DNA of 64,000 nucleotides from Pelagihabitans sp963710535 (GTDB lineage: Bacteria; Bacteroidota; Bacteroidia; Flavobacteriales; Flavobacteriaceae): assembly GCA_963710535.1 (NCBI GenBank), contig CAVQAW010000004.1, positions 62,001 through 126,000 on the forward strand, written 5' to 3'. Positions 8,888 to 17,498 of the stretch are shown in pieces (position 1 is the stretch's first letter; each line of letters opens with the position of its first letter). The notes beneath the pieces are model-generated. The model had not been told where the DNA came from, did no database searches, and saw nothing but the letters and a program-made list of their open reading frames with translations. Both the position numbers and the translations under genes were made by a program.

Positions 8888-10585
8888 ATGTGCGATATTA
8901 ATCATACCCCCCATAAAGGAATTCAACACGATGGCCATGATATGGAACATAAGGTTTGGAGCAGGCGTTCCTTCCTACAGGCATTGGGCATCGCAGGTTC
9001 AGGTTCGATGATGCTAGGCAGCAATTTCCTTACCGCCTCGGCCCCATCACCCCTTACCGCGGCCATTGCAGCGGCCGAAACCGACAATATCCTGATCTTG
9101 ATCCGCCTCTCGGGAGGCAATGACGGCCTCAGTACGGTTATTCCGATCAATCAGTACGACCTCTATGCCAATGCCCGGCCCAATATCTATATCCCCGAGA
9201 GCAAGGTTTTAAAACTGACCGACGAATATGGCGTCCCCTCCTACATGTCTGCTTTGCAGTCGATGTGGACCGATGGACAATTCAAGGCCGTTCACGGTGT
9301 CGGATATCAAGGCCAAAGCCTATCCCACTTTACAGGCTCAGATATATTTGCGAATACCGACCTGACCACCACGGCATTTACCGGGGAGAACACAGGGTAT
9401 ATGGGAAGACATTTTGAAAATATTTATCCCGATTATTTGATGAATCCACCGGAAGCCCCGGCAGCCATCCAAATTGGAAACTTTGGAAATCTGATTTTCC
9501 AAGGGGAGGAAACGAACTACGCCTTTGTGGCCTCCAATATTGACCAGTTGGAAGAAATTGCGGCCACGGGTCAACAATACAATCTGGATCCCGCTCTTTT
9601 TGATGATTGTATGTATGGGGATCAATTGCAGTTTTTAAGGGGTGTCGCCAACATCACTTACGAATATGCCGGCAAAATACACGAGGCCTACATGCGCGGT
9701 CAAAACCAAGTACAGTATCAAGACAATGGTTTTGCCAGACAATTGGCCCTGCTGGCGCGCCTGATCAAGGGCAATCTGGGTACCAAGGTGTACATGATCT
9801 CCATGGGCGGTTTCGATACCCATGGCAACCAGCCTTTGGCCCACGAACGCTTGATGACGAATCTGGCCGTGGCTATCGATAACTTTTACGACGATGTCGC
9901 CTTTACGCAACAAGACGACAAGGTTTTGAGCATGACTTTTTCCGAATTCGGAAGACGTATTTTTGAGAATGGTTCGAACGGAACCGACCACGGCAAGGCC
10001 GCGCCGACCCTCTTTTTCGGTGCCGGTTTGAACGGAAGTGCCTTTGTTGGGGAGCATCCCACCTTGTCTGACCCCGACGGTAGGGGCAACCTGGAGTACA
10101 CCATGGATTTCAGGGACCTTTATGCGACTGTCATGGCGGAGTGGCTTTGTATTCCCATTCCTTTGGTGGAGCAACATTTGTTGGACCATCCCTATGCGCC
10201 GGTGAATCTCGGCTTCAATTGTAGCGGGGTCGATTTCCCCCCCATCGTATATAGCGACGGTATGCCCACGCCTCCCACCCCGCCCAATACAGACCCAACA
10301 ATGCCAACGCCGGAACTGTTGGCTGCCATTGTGCATAAACCGTTTTATCCCACAGACAGTACCCCACATATCTATTTGGAAATGCCTTTCAGCGCCCATG
10401 TCGATATTCAATTGTTCAATATCCTGGGGCAAAAGGTAGGCACCCTTTTCAATGAAATCATGCTCGAAGGATCTGCCGAAATCAATATTCGTGAACGTAT
10501 TCCGTCGCATCTGTCGACCGGAAAGTATATCTATCGTATCCAAGTCCAAGACCAGAAAATGAGCAAGTCAGTAATGGTCGCATAA
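8888..10585 (+). CDS. DUF1501 (sulfatase-fold) protein with Tat signal and type IX secretion tail
   Basis: A 565-residue exported protein. N-terminal residues carry the twin-arginine motif SRRSFLQALG followed by a hydrophobic stretch. The DUF1501 core, an alkaline-phosphatase-like fold, shows LIRLSGGNDGLSTVIP, GVGYQGQSLSHFTG, MGGFDTHGNQ and FSEFGRRIFENGSNGTDHG. A proline/threonine-rich linker (PTPPTPPNTDPTMPTP) leads to a final region of about 75 residues with FNILGQKVGTL and GKYIYRIQVQDQK, the pattern of type A C-terminal sorting domains for type IX secretion. Surface attachment or release is inferred. I chose the ATG at 8888 because the 8789 extension lies inside the upstream gene. Substrate unknown. 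Confidence 0.87.
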   Translation: MCDINHTPHKGIQHDGHDMEHKVWSRRSFLQALGIAGSGSMMLGSNFLTASAPSPLTAAIAAAETDNILILIRLSGGNDGLSTVIPINQYDLYANARPNIYIPESKVLKLTDEYGVPSYMSALQSMWTDGQFKAVHGVGYQGQSLSHFTGSDIFANTDLTTTAFTGENTGYMGRHFENIYPDYLMNPPEAPAAIQIGNFGNLIFQGEETNYAFVASNIDQLEEIAATGQQYNLDPALFDDCMYGDQLQFLRGVANITYEYAGKIHEAYMRGQNQVQYQDNGFARQLALLARLIKGNLGTKVYMISMGGFDTHGNQPLAHERLMTNLAVAIDNFYDDVAFTQQDDKVLSMTFSEFGRRIFENGSNGTDHGKAAPTLFFGAGLNGSAFVGEHPTLSDPDGRGNLEYTMDFRDLYATVMAEWLCIPIPLVEQHLLDHPYAPVNLGFNCSGVDFPPIVYSDGMPTPPTPPNTDPTMPTPELLAAIVHKPFYPTDSTPHIYLEMPFSAHVDIQLFNILGQKVGTLFNEIMLEGSAEINIRERIPSHLSTGKYIYRIQVQDQKMSKSVMVA

Positions 10586-10685
10586 CTTAACCCCACTTTT
10601 GCGCAAAGCCTTCGCGAACATCCCTTTGGTGTTGCGGAGGTTTTGCATTTTTGGGCCCTTCAGGTATGCAGGCCGCAAAAAATAG

Positions 10686-10693
10686 TATTTTTG
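10686..10693 (+). promoter_or_regulatory. Possible -7 box upstream of metG
   Basis: TATTTTTG fits the Bacteroidota TAnnTTTG box and lies 20 bases before the metG ATG. No clear TTTG -33 box stands at the right distance, so support is weak. Confidence 0.25.
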
Positions 10694-10712
10694 TGGGCTA
10701 ATTCGCATTTCA

Positions 10713-12791
10713 ATGTCCCAAAAAGAACCCAAATTCAAAAGGCATACCATTACAGCGGCCTTGCCGTATACCAACGGCCCAATCCATATTGGGCATTTGG
10801 CGGGCGTATATGTGCCGGCCGATATTTACGCGCGATTTCTGCGCTTAACAGGCCATGATGTCGCCTTTGTGTGTGGCAGTGACGAGCATGGAGTGGCCAT
10901 CTCGATGAAGGCCAAAAAGGAAGGCGTGAGCCCGAAGGAGGTTATCGATAAATACCACGGCATCATTAAAAAGTCGTTTGAAGATTTTGGCATCACTTTC
11001 GATAACTATTCGCGCACCTCGGCAGCGATTCATCATGAAACGGCCTCTGAATTTTTTAAAAAACTATATGTCCAAGGCGACTTTGTAGAGGAGACCACCG
11101 CACAACTATACGACGAACAGGCCAATCAATTTTTGGCGGATCGCTTCGTGATTGGCACCTGCCCCAAATGCGGGCATGAAGAAGCCTACGGCGATCAATG
11201 TGAGAATTGTGGGTCAACCCTGAACGCGACTGACCTCATCAATCCAAAGTCTACGCTGACAGGTGCTGTCCCTACCCTTAAAGAAACCAAGCACTGGTTC
11301 TTGCCTTTACAACGTTATGAATCCTTTTTGAAAGATTGGATTTTGGTCGGCCACAAGAACGATTGGAAAACCAATGTATATGGCCAGTGCAAGTCATGGA
11401 TCGATGGTGGTTTGGAACCCCGCGCAGTGACCCGTGATCTGGATTGGGGAATACCGGTTCCCTTGAAAGGGGCCGAAGGTAAGGTATTGTACGTGTGGTT
11501 CGATGCCCCCATCGGCTATATTTCGTCTACCAAGGAATGGGCCGAAAAAGAAGGGGTCGATTGGGAACCCTATTGGAAAGCCAAAGACACCAAACTGGTA
11601 CACTTTATCGGTAAGGACAATATCGTTTTCCATTGCATTATTTTCCCGGCCATGCTCAAGGCCGAAGGCAGCTTTATTTTGCCCGATAACGTGCCGGCCA
11701 ACGAATTTTTGAATCTCGAAGGGCAGAAATTATCGACCAGCAAAAATTGGGCGGTGTGGCTGCACGAATATTTGGAAGAATTTCCGGACATGCAGGATGT
11801 CCTCAGGTATACCCTAACGGCCAACGCTCCCGAAACGAAAGACAACGATTTTACTTGGAAAGACTTTCAGGCGAGGAACAACAATGAACTTTTGGCCATT
11901 TTTGGAAACTTCATCAATCGGGTGGTTGTGTTGACCCACAAATATTACGATGGTAAAGTGCCAAGTCCTGGTAAATACACCTTGGTTGACCGGGCCACCC
12001 TGGAAGCGCTTCGAACATTCCCCGCAACCATTTCACAATCCATAGAACGCTATCGCTTTAGGGAAGCGGGGCAGGAACTGATGAACCTCGCACGTTTGGG
12101 CAACAAATACCTGGCCGATGAAGAGCCGTGGAAAATAATAAAAACCGATGAAGATCGGGTAAAGACCATCATGTCGGTCGCCCTTGAAATCGCTGCAGGT
12201 TTGGCGGTGTTGAGCGAACCCTTCCTACCCTTTACCTCGGCAAAACTGAATGACATGCTCGCCATTGGGGTCAAGGCCAAAGTTATTTCATGGGACCAAG
12301 TCGCGGCGAAGGAAAACCTCCTGGCGCCCAACCACCAGATTGGCCAGGCTACCCTGTTGTTCCGCAAGATCGAAGACAGTGAAATAGAACAGCAGCTCGA
12401 TAAATTACTGGCCACCAAAAAAGCAAATGAAAACGAAAACAAGACCATCATGCCACAGAAAGAAACGATCACTTTTGACGATTTTACAAAACTGGATATC
12501 AGGGTAGGCACCATCGTCGAAGCCGAAAAAATGACCAAAGCAAAGAAATTGTTGGTTTTGAAAGTCGATACGGGCCTGGACACCCGAACCATTGTCTCGG
12601 GCATCGCGGAAAGTTTTTCGCCGGAAGAAATCGTAGGCAAAAAGGTTACGGTGCTCATCAACCTGGCCCCCCGCGAATTGAGAGGAGTGGTCAGTGAGGG
12701 CATGATTCTGATGACGGAGAACCCGGAGGGCAAACTCGTTTTTGTGAATCCCGATAAGGAGTTGGTCGACAACGGCGCAACCATCAATTGA
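10713..12791 (+). CDS. metG: Methionyl-tRNA synthetase
   Basis: A 692-residue class I aminoacyl-tRNA synthetase that charges tRNA-Met, including the initiator. Seen: HIGH at residues 25-28; a four-cysteine zinc knuckle CPKC...CENC (about 150-170); the KMSKS-type loop as KLSTS (about 338-343); a helical anticodon-binding region; and a C-terminal EMAP/Trbp111-type tRNA-binding domain from about residue 588 (FTKLDIRVGTIVEAEKM), which commonly dimerises the enzyme. Length is normal for Bacteroidota. The deacetylase gene begins 3 bases after the stop, suggesting co-transcription. Confidence 0.98.
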   Translation: MSQKEPKFKRHTITAALPYTNGPIHIGHLAGVYVPADIYARFLRLTGHDVAFVCGSDEHGVAISMKAKKEGVSPKEVIDKYHGIIKKSFEDFGITFDNYSRTSAAIHHETASEFFKKLYVQGDFVEETTAQLYDEQANQFLADRFVIGTCPKCGHEEAYGDQCENCGSTLNATDLINPKSTLTGAVPTLKETKHWFLPLQRYESFLKDWILVGHKNDWKTNVYGQCKSWIDGGLEPRAVTRDLDWGIPVPLKGAEGKVLYVWFDAPIGYISSTKEWAEKEGVDWEPYWKAKDTKLVHFIGKDNIVFHCIIFPAMLKAEGSFILPDNVPANEFLNLEGQKLSTSKNWAVWLHEYLEEFPDMQDVLRYTLTANAPETKDNDFTWKDFQARNNNELLAIFGNFINRVVVLTHKYYDGKVPSPGKYTLVDRATLEALRTFPATISQSIERYRFREAGQELMNLARLGNKYLADEEPWKIIKTDEDRVKTIMSVALEIAAGLAVLSEPFLPFTSAKLNDMLAIGVKAKVISWDQVAAKENLLAPNHQIGQATLLFRKIEDSEIEQQLDKLLATKKANENENKTIMPQKETITFDDFTKLDIRVGTIVEAEKMTKAKKLLVLKVDTGLDTRTIVSGIAESFSPEEIVGKKVTVLINLAPRELRGVVSEGMILMTENPEGKLVFVNPDKELVDNGATIN

Positions 12792-12794
12792 TCC

Positions 12795-13697
12795 ATGCTC
12801 AAAATCGCTTACCACCCGATTTACAAACATCCCTTGCCGGAAGGCCATCGCTTTCCCATGTTGAAATATGATCTGTTGCCCCAGCAACTGCTGTACGAGG
12901 GCACTTGTGGGGCAGGCCATTTTTTTGAACCGGAAATCCCGAGCGACGAGCATATCCTGGCGGTTCACGACCCTTTATATTTTAATGACCTGCTCACCCT
13001 GAACATTTCCCCAAAAGCGGCCCGGAAAATCGGTTTCCCCATATCCGAAGACCTCGTAAAAAGGGAACGTATCATAGCCGACGGCACCATAAAGGCCTGC
13101 GAATTTGCGCAGCAATACGGTATTGCCATGAATATTGCGGGAGGCACCCACCATGCCTATACCAATAGGGGAGAAGCTTTTTGTATGTTGAACGATCAGG
13201 CCATCGGTGCGCGATACCTTCAATCCAAAAAACGGGCCAAGAAAATATTGATCGCCGATCTTGACGTGCACCAGGGCAACGGGACGGCCGAAATTTTCGC
13301 ACATGACGATTCGGTATTTACGTTTTCCATGCACGGAGAAGCCAATTATCCATTCAAAAAGGAAAAATCCGATTTGGACATTCCCCTAAAAAAAGGAACG
13401 GGAGATGAAACCTACCTTCGACTTTTAAAGGACACCCTGCCCAAACTGATCGAAAAGATCAGGCCAGATTTCATTTTTTACCTTTGCGGGGTCGATGTGA
13501 TTGGCTCTGATAAACTGGGCACCTTGGACCTAACGCTGAAAGGATGCCAAATGCGGGACGAAATCGTCTTCAGTACTTGCCAACAACATCAGATTCCCTT
13601 GCAATGTTCCATGGGAGGCGGCTATTCCCCCGACATCAAAACCATCGTGGAAGCCCATGCCAATACATTTAGGATGGCACAGCAGGTATTTTTTTGA
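12795..13697 (+). CDS. Histone deacetylase family (class II/AcuC-like) metal amidohydrolase
   Basis: A 300-residue cytoplasmic member of the arginase/deacetylase fold. Zinc and catalytic motifs are seen in order: GGTHHAYTNRGEAFC (catalytic His pair, about 115-129), DLDVHQGNGTA (zinc Asp and His, about 155-165), SMHGEANYPF, and GVDVIGSDKLG (second zinc Asp, about 232). Bacterial members remove acetyl groups from proteins or from small molecules such as acetylpolyamines; the substrate cannot be told from sequence. It starts 3 bases after metG and probably rides on the metG transcript. Confidence 0.88.
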   Translation: MLKIAYHPIYKHPLPEGHRFPMLKYDLLPQQLLYEGTCGAGHFFEPEIPSDEHILAVHDPLYFNDLLTLNISPKAARKIGFPISEDLVKRERIIADGTIKACEFAQQYGIAMNIAGGTHHAYTNRGEAFCMLNDQAIGARYLQSKKRAKKILIADLDVHQGNGTAEIFAHDDSVFTFSMHGEANYPFKKEKSDLDIPLKKGTGDETYLRLLKDTLPKLIEKIRPDFIFYLCGVDVIGSDKLGTLDLTLKGCQMRDEIVFSTCQQHQIPLQCSMGGGYSPDIKTIVEAHANTFRMAQQVFF

Positions 13698-13811
13698 AGG
13701 CTCTTCATAAGAGAACGCGCATTATTGGATCTTACCTTCACCCCACGGCATATAGATTTATTTTGTAATTTTCCTTTTACAACCTTATTCCAAACAATAT
13801 CGAATCGAGTC

Positions 13812-14861
13812 ATGAAACAGGCCCTCCTTGCTTTCTGCCCACTGTTTATATTTCTTTGTGCCCTTTCCTGTGCCGACAAATCCAATAAGGAATCCGCCGA
13901 TAAAGCGGTCGGGGCCGAAAAAGCCCCAAAAAAAATCAAATTGATTTTCGATACCGATGCCAACAATGAATTGGACGATCAACATGCCTTGGCCTACCTC
14001 TTGTTGAACGGGGATGTTTTTGACCTTAAAGGGATCACGGTGAACGCAACCTTCAACGGAAAAGGAATTCAGGGCCATTACGATGAAGCGGAACGGATCA
14101 TGCAACTTTGTAACCTCAAAAATGCCGTGCCGCTTTTGAAAGGGGCCGAAGGTAATTTTGGCACCATCGCCGAAGATTTTGATCCAAATCATTACGATGG
14201 GCAGGAAGCGGTAGATTTCATTTTGGAAGAAACACGCAAGGATACTTTGATCGTGGTTGCCGTGGGGAAGCTCACCAACATTGCCCTGGCCTTAAAAAAA
14301 GACCCCAGCTTTGCACAGCGTACAAAAATCGTGTGGTTGGGCAGTAACTATCCCGAACCCGGAGAATACAACCAGGACAACGATACCCTTTCGATGAACT
14401 TCGTGCTCAACAGTACCATCCCTTTCGAAATGGTGACGGTTCGTTATGGCAAGCCTTCCGGTACCGACGCGGTGGCGGTGACCAAGGACGAAATCAATAC
14501 AAAAATGCCTGGCCTTGGCCCCACGGCCACTGAACCGATTACCGGCCGGCATGGAGGCACCTTCAATACTTTTGGCGATTACTCGATCAATCTGTTCGAG
14601 CATATTTTTGATCATATCAACCATGAAGGCGCCAAAAATTCAAGGCCTCTGTTCGATATGGTGGCCCTTGCCATCCTTAAGGATAATACTTGGGCCGAGC
14701 AGCAGCATGTTCCCGCACCGGTATTGATCGATAACCGTTGGGTAGCGCGACCCACTAATCCAAGAAAGATATGGGTATGGGAGAACTTCGACAAGACGGC
14801 CATTTTAGATGATTTTTTTGACACCTTGGCCCATCCCATCCCGATTGTCGCTTCCCAATAA
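13812..14861 (+). CDS. Nucleoside hydrolase family lipoprotein
   Basis: A 349-residue protein of the inosine-uridine nucleoside hydrolase fold, which cleaves N-glycosidic bonds of ribonucleosides. The Ca2+/ribose-binding Asp cluster reads DTDANNELDDQ (about residues 47-57), a Bacteroidota variant of the standard DTDxGxDDxxA. The N-terminus is a signal peptide ending in a lipobox (LCALSCADKS), so it is likely anchored in the envelope and acts on scavenged nucleosides; this is inferred. The ATG at 13812 was chosen because it starts the signal peptide; the extension to 13725 lacks one. Confidence 0.83.
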   Translation: MKQALLAFCPLFIFLCALSCADKSNKESADKAVGAEKAPKKIKLIFDTDANNELDDQHALAYLLLNGDVFDLKGITVNATFNGKGIQGHYDEAERIMQLCNLKNAVPLLKGAEGNFGTIAEDFDPNHYDGQEAVDFILEETRKDTLIVVAVGKLTNIALALKKDPSFAQRTKIVWLGSNYPEPGEYNQDNDTLSMNFVLNSTIPFEMVTVRYGKPSGTDAVAVTKDEINTKMPGLGPTATEPITGRHGGTFNTFGDYSINLFEHIFDHINHEGAKNSRPLFDMVALAILKDNTWAEQQHVPAPVLIDNRWVARPTNPRKIWVWENFDKTAILDDFFDTLAHPIPIVASQ

Positions 14862-14897
14862 GCCGACGCATCAACGAATACGCTAAAAACTTAGATC

Positions 14898-16361
14898 ATG
14901 GATAAAAAGAATAGAAGGGATTTTATAAAGACCAGTATCAAGGCGGGGATCGGTACTTCGCTGCTCAATCTCGATATCGCAAGGGCCAATATGCCGGCAG
15001 CGGCCTCCGACTTGAAGTTCAAAGCGGCGGCGAAACCCAAAAAAATAGTGGTCGGCGGTGCAGGGATCGGCGGGCTCTGCTGCGCGTATGAATTGATGAA
15101 ACTGGGCCATGAGGTTACCGTATTGGAAGCGTCGGGAAGGCACGGCGGCCATGTCTACACCGCACAAGATGAACTTTCCGACGGACTCTACGGGGATTAT
15201 GGCCAAGAGCACATCACCAAACCGGGCTATGATCTTTACTGGGCGTATATCCGTGAATTCGGACTCACCGCCCTGCCCTACCCCAGACGTAAAAATGTGC
15301 TGAGAAGCATCAAGGGCAAGTTCTATGACGAAGCGGCACTGAGCGATCCCAACGTCTTGAAAGAAATGGGATTCAATGCCAAGGAGGTTGATTTTCTCTC
15401 CAAAAACCCCTGGGGTGAACTCAAAACATTGTACACCGCCCCTTATTTGGATAAATTCACAGATGAATACCAGCCCTTTGGCATTGGTTACGATGAACTG
15501 GATCTTGTTCCCATGTCGGATATCTACCTAAAGGGGGGTGCCTCGCCCGCCGCCATGGAAAGGTTGGGGGGTCAAAATTCCTCGGCCTTGTACGAGCTTT
15601 GGAATTCGGCCATCCTTAAATTGAGGGGCGTTTCGGAATACCCCATTGGAGTGTATAGATTGCAGGGCGGCAACCAGATGTTGCCAAATGCTTTTGCCAA
15701 ACGCCTTGGACCCAGGGTATGGCTGAACCGTCAGATCACCGAAGTCCAAAATGGCCCGGAACATGTGACGGTGACCTATCAAGAAAACAAGGAAACCAAA
15801 ACCGTGACAGCAGACTATTTCGTCAACTGTATTCCTCCTCCCGCATTCAAAAAAATTCCGGTGCAGCCAACATTTTCGGCTGAAAAACAGTTTGTACTCG
15901 ACAATATCGTTTATGGTTCCTATCAACGGTTCGTATTTCAGGCCAGCTCCAAATTTTGGTTGGAAGATGGTTTGAGCATCAATATGGATTTTGAGCATCC
16001 CGATCTTTGGCAGGTTTGGCATTCGTCGGAGGAAGTGGACACCCATAGGGTCATCGTTCTGGGTACGGGGTCGGGCGGTATTTCACCTCAACGGGCACTG
16101 GCCGTTTTCAGGGAACTGTATCCCGGCAAAAAAGACAGCATTGAATTGGCCATTGGAAGGGATTGGACCAAACAGCAATATGCGCCAACTTGTGAACGGG
16201 AACCCTTTCCCATTGGCGAACTGAACAAATTTTGGCCAGGGCTCATGGCACCGGAAGGCCGGATTTATTTCGCAGGGGCCTATGCCGACAATCTCAATTG
16301 GGGTACGGAGGCGGCGACCCGATCAGCCAACAGGGTTGCCAAAGCGATAGATGAATCCTAA
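14898..16361 (+). CDS. FAD-dependent amine oxidase/dehydrogenase with Tat-like signal
   Basis: A 487-residue flavoprotein. The N-terminal KNRRDFIKTSIKAG resembles a Tat signal. The FAD-binding Rossmann motif VVGGAGIGGLCCAYEL (about residues 51-66) is followed by the conserved glutamate and GG motif in VLEASGRHGGHV. The C-terminal FAD motif is in GRIYFAGAYADNLNWGTEAATRSA. These are features of the flavin monoamine oxidase/protoporphyrinogen-oxidase superfamily. Substrate unknown. A c-type cytochrome gene starts 17 bases downstream, so the enzyme may act as a periplasmic dehydrogenase passing electrons to it rather than to oxygen; this is inference. Confidence 0.83.
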   Translation: MDKKNRRDFIKTSIKAGIGTSLLNLDIARANMPAAASDLKFKAAAKPKKIVVGGAGIGGLCCAYELMKLGHEVTVLEASGRHGGHVYTAQDELSDGLYGDYGQEHITKPGYDLYWAYIREFGLTALPYPRRKNVLRSIKGKFYDEAALSDPNVLKEMGFNAKEVDFLSKNPWGELKTLYTAPYLDKFTDEYQPFGIGYDELDLVPMSDIYLKGGASPAAMERLGGQNSSALYELWNSAILKLRGVSEYPIGVYRLQGGNQMLPNAFAKRLGPRVWLNRQITEVQNGPEHVTVTYQENKETKTVTADYFVNCIPPPAFKKIPVQPTFSAEKQFVLDNIVYGSYQRFVFQASSKFWLEDGLSINMDFEHPDLWQVWHSSEEVDTHRVIVLGTGSGGISPQRALAVFRELYPGKKDSIELAIGRDWTKQQYAPTCEREPFPIGELNKFWPGLMAPEGRIYFAGAYADNLNWGTEAATRSANRVAKAIDES

Positions 16362-16378
16362 AGGGGGAGGACATCCAT

Positions 16379-17098
16379 ATGAAAAAAAAAATATTGGCCT
16401 ACCTGGCGTTTGGTTCCACGCTTTGCCTGTTCTGGTCTTTTTTGGCGCAGGAAAACAATGCCCCTGAAGTAAGGCTCATCCTTCCGCGCGGCAACGGGCC
16501 CTTGGAACCGAATACCTTGGTCCCCTATAGAATCGAGGTTGCTGACAAAGAGGATGGCACTTCTGATTATGGCGAAATACCCATGAACGAGGTGATCCTC
16601 TCGGTGAAGTATGTATCCGATTCCTCAAAAGTAAAAACGTATCTGGCATCCGATGCAAACAAAAATTATAGGGTCTTGTCCTGGATGGGCAGCAACGCTT
16701 GTTTTACATGCCATCGCGCGAAGGACAGATTGATCGGGCCTTCATTTTCCGAAATCGCCAAGCGATATTCCGAGCAACCGAACAGTGTTTCAGAACTGTC
16801 GGAAAAAGTGATCAAAGGCAGTCAAGGTACATGGGGAGCCCAAATTATGCCCGCACAAACGCATCTTCCACCCGATCAGGTCCAAGGCGTGGTCCAGTGG
16901 ATATTGCGCAATGCCCAAGCCGAAGACTATAGCTATTTTCCGGGTTTGCAAGGGGCTTTTCGAACTTTGGAAGTGAAACCAGGCACGCGACAAGGTGGAA
17001 CCTATGTGCTATCGGCCCACTATCTCGACCATGGAGTGAACGAAAATCTTCCCCAAAGTAAATTGGGCAAAGACGTACTTGTTTTATATCCGAAATAA
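16379..17098 (+). CDS. Exported c-type cytochrome domain protein
   Basis: A 239-residue periplasmic protein. A signal peptide (about residues 1-23) is followed by a beta-rich segment, then one cytochrome c domain. Covalent haem attachment is at CFTCH (residues 108-112). A downstream methionine such as the one in AQIMPAQTHLPPDQ (about 160) is a fair axial-ligand candidate, with GPSFSEIAKRY between, as in cytochrome c class I proteins. A beta-sandwich-like C-terminal segment follows. It probably receives electrons from the amine-oxidase-like protein encoded immediately upstream. Confidence 0.8.
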   Translation: MKKKILAYLAFGSTLCLFWSFLAQENNAPEVRLILPRGNGPLEPNTLVPYRIEVADKEDGTSDYGEIPMNEVILSVKYVSDSSKVKTYLASDANKNYRVLSWMGSNACFTCHRAKDRLIGPSFSEIAKRYSEQPNSVSELSEKVIKGSQGTWGAQIMPAQTHLPPDQVQGVVQWILRNAQAEDYSYFPGLQGAFRTLEVKPGTRQGGTYVLSAHYLDHGVNENLPQSKLGKDVLVLYPK

Positions 17099-17498
17099 AG
17101 TGGTGGCAGGGTGCGCCTATTGGTATTGCTTATTGGAAGACAAACGGTTGGCCGGGATACACTAAAAGTGAGTATTTGAACAATTTTACTGCCCTGGTGC
17201 AAGCCAACACTTAAGAAGATTGCAGATGACAGCATGCCTACCTTCAATGTCCCATCCCTATGAATTGGGGATGATGTGCACAAAAAAGCGGTTGAAATGT
17301 GCAAAAAAAACAATGGTTTGCCATTATCAAAATTTAATTTTTTTTAAGTTTGTTTTAAGAACTTTTACTATATTCGAATCTTGGGGCGATGCTTTATGGA
17401 GTTGGAAAATCTTTCCTTTACCCTAAAACGACCCCTCCCTTTTAGTAGTTTTCAAGAAGTAATAAATCAAAATAACTAACTCTTAACTTTTACTGATT
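17099..17498 (+). promoter_or_regulatory. 400-base leader of the SusCD locus
   Basis: No convincing gene. The 3' half is AT-rich. A candidate promoter is TATATTCG at 17369-17376 with TTTG at 17349-17352, but the 16-base gap is shorter than the usual 19-21. This would give a 5' leader of more than 100 bases before susC, as is common for SusC genes. No operator or sigma/anti-sigma gene is seen nearby. Confidence 0.3.
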
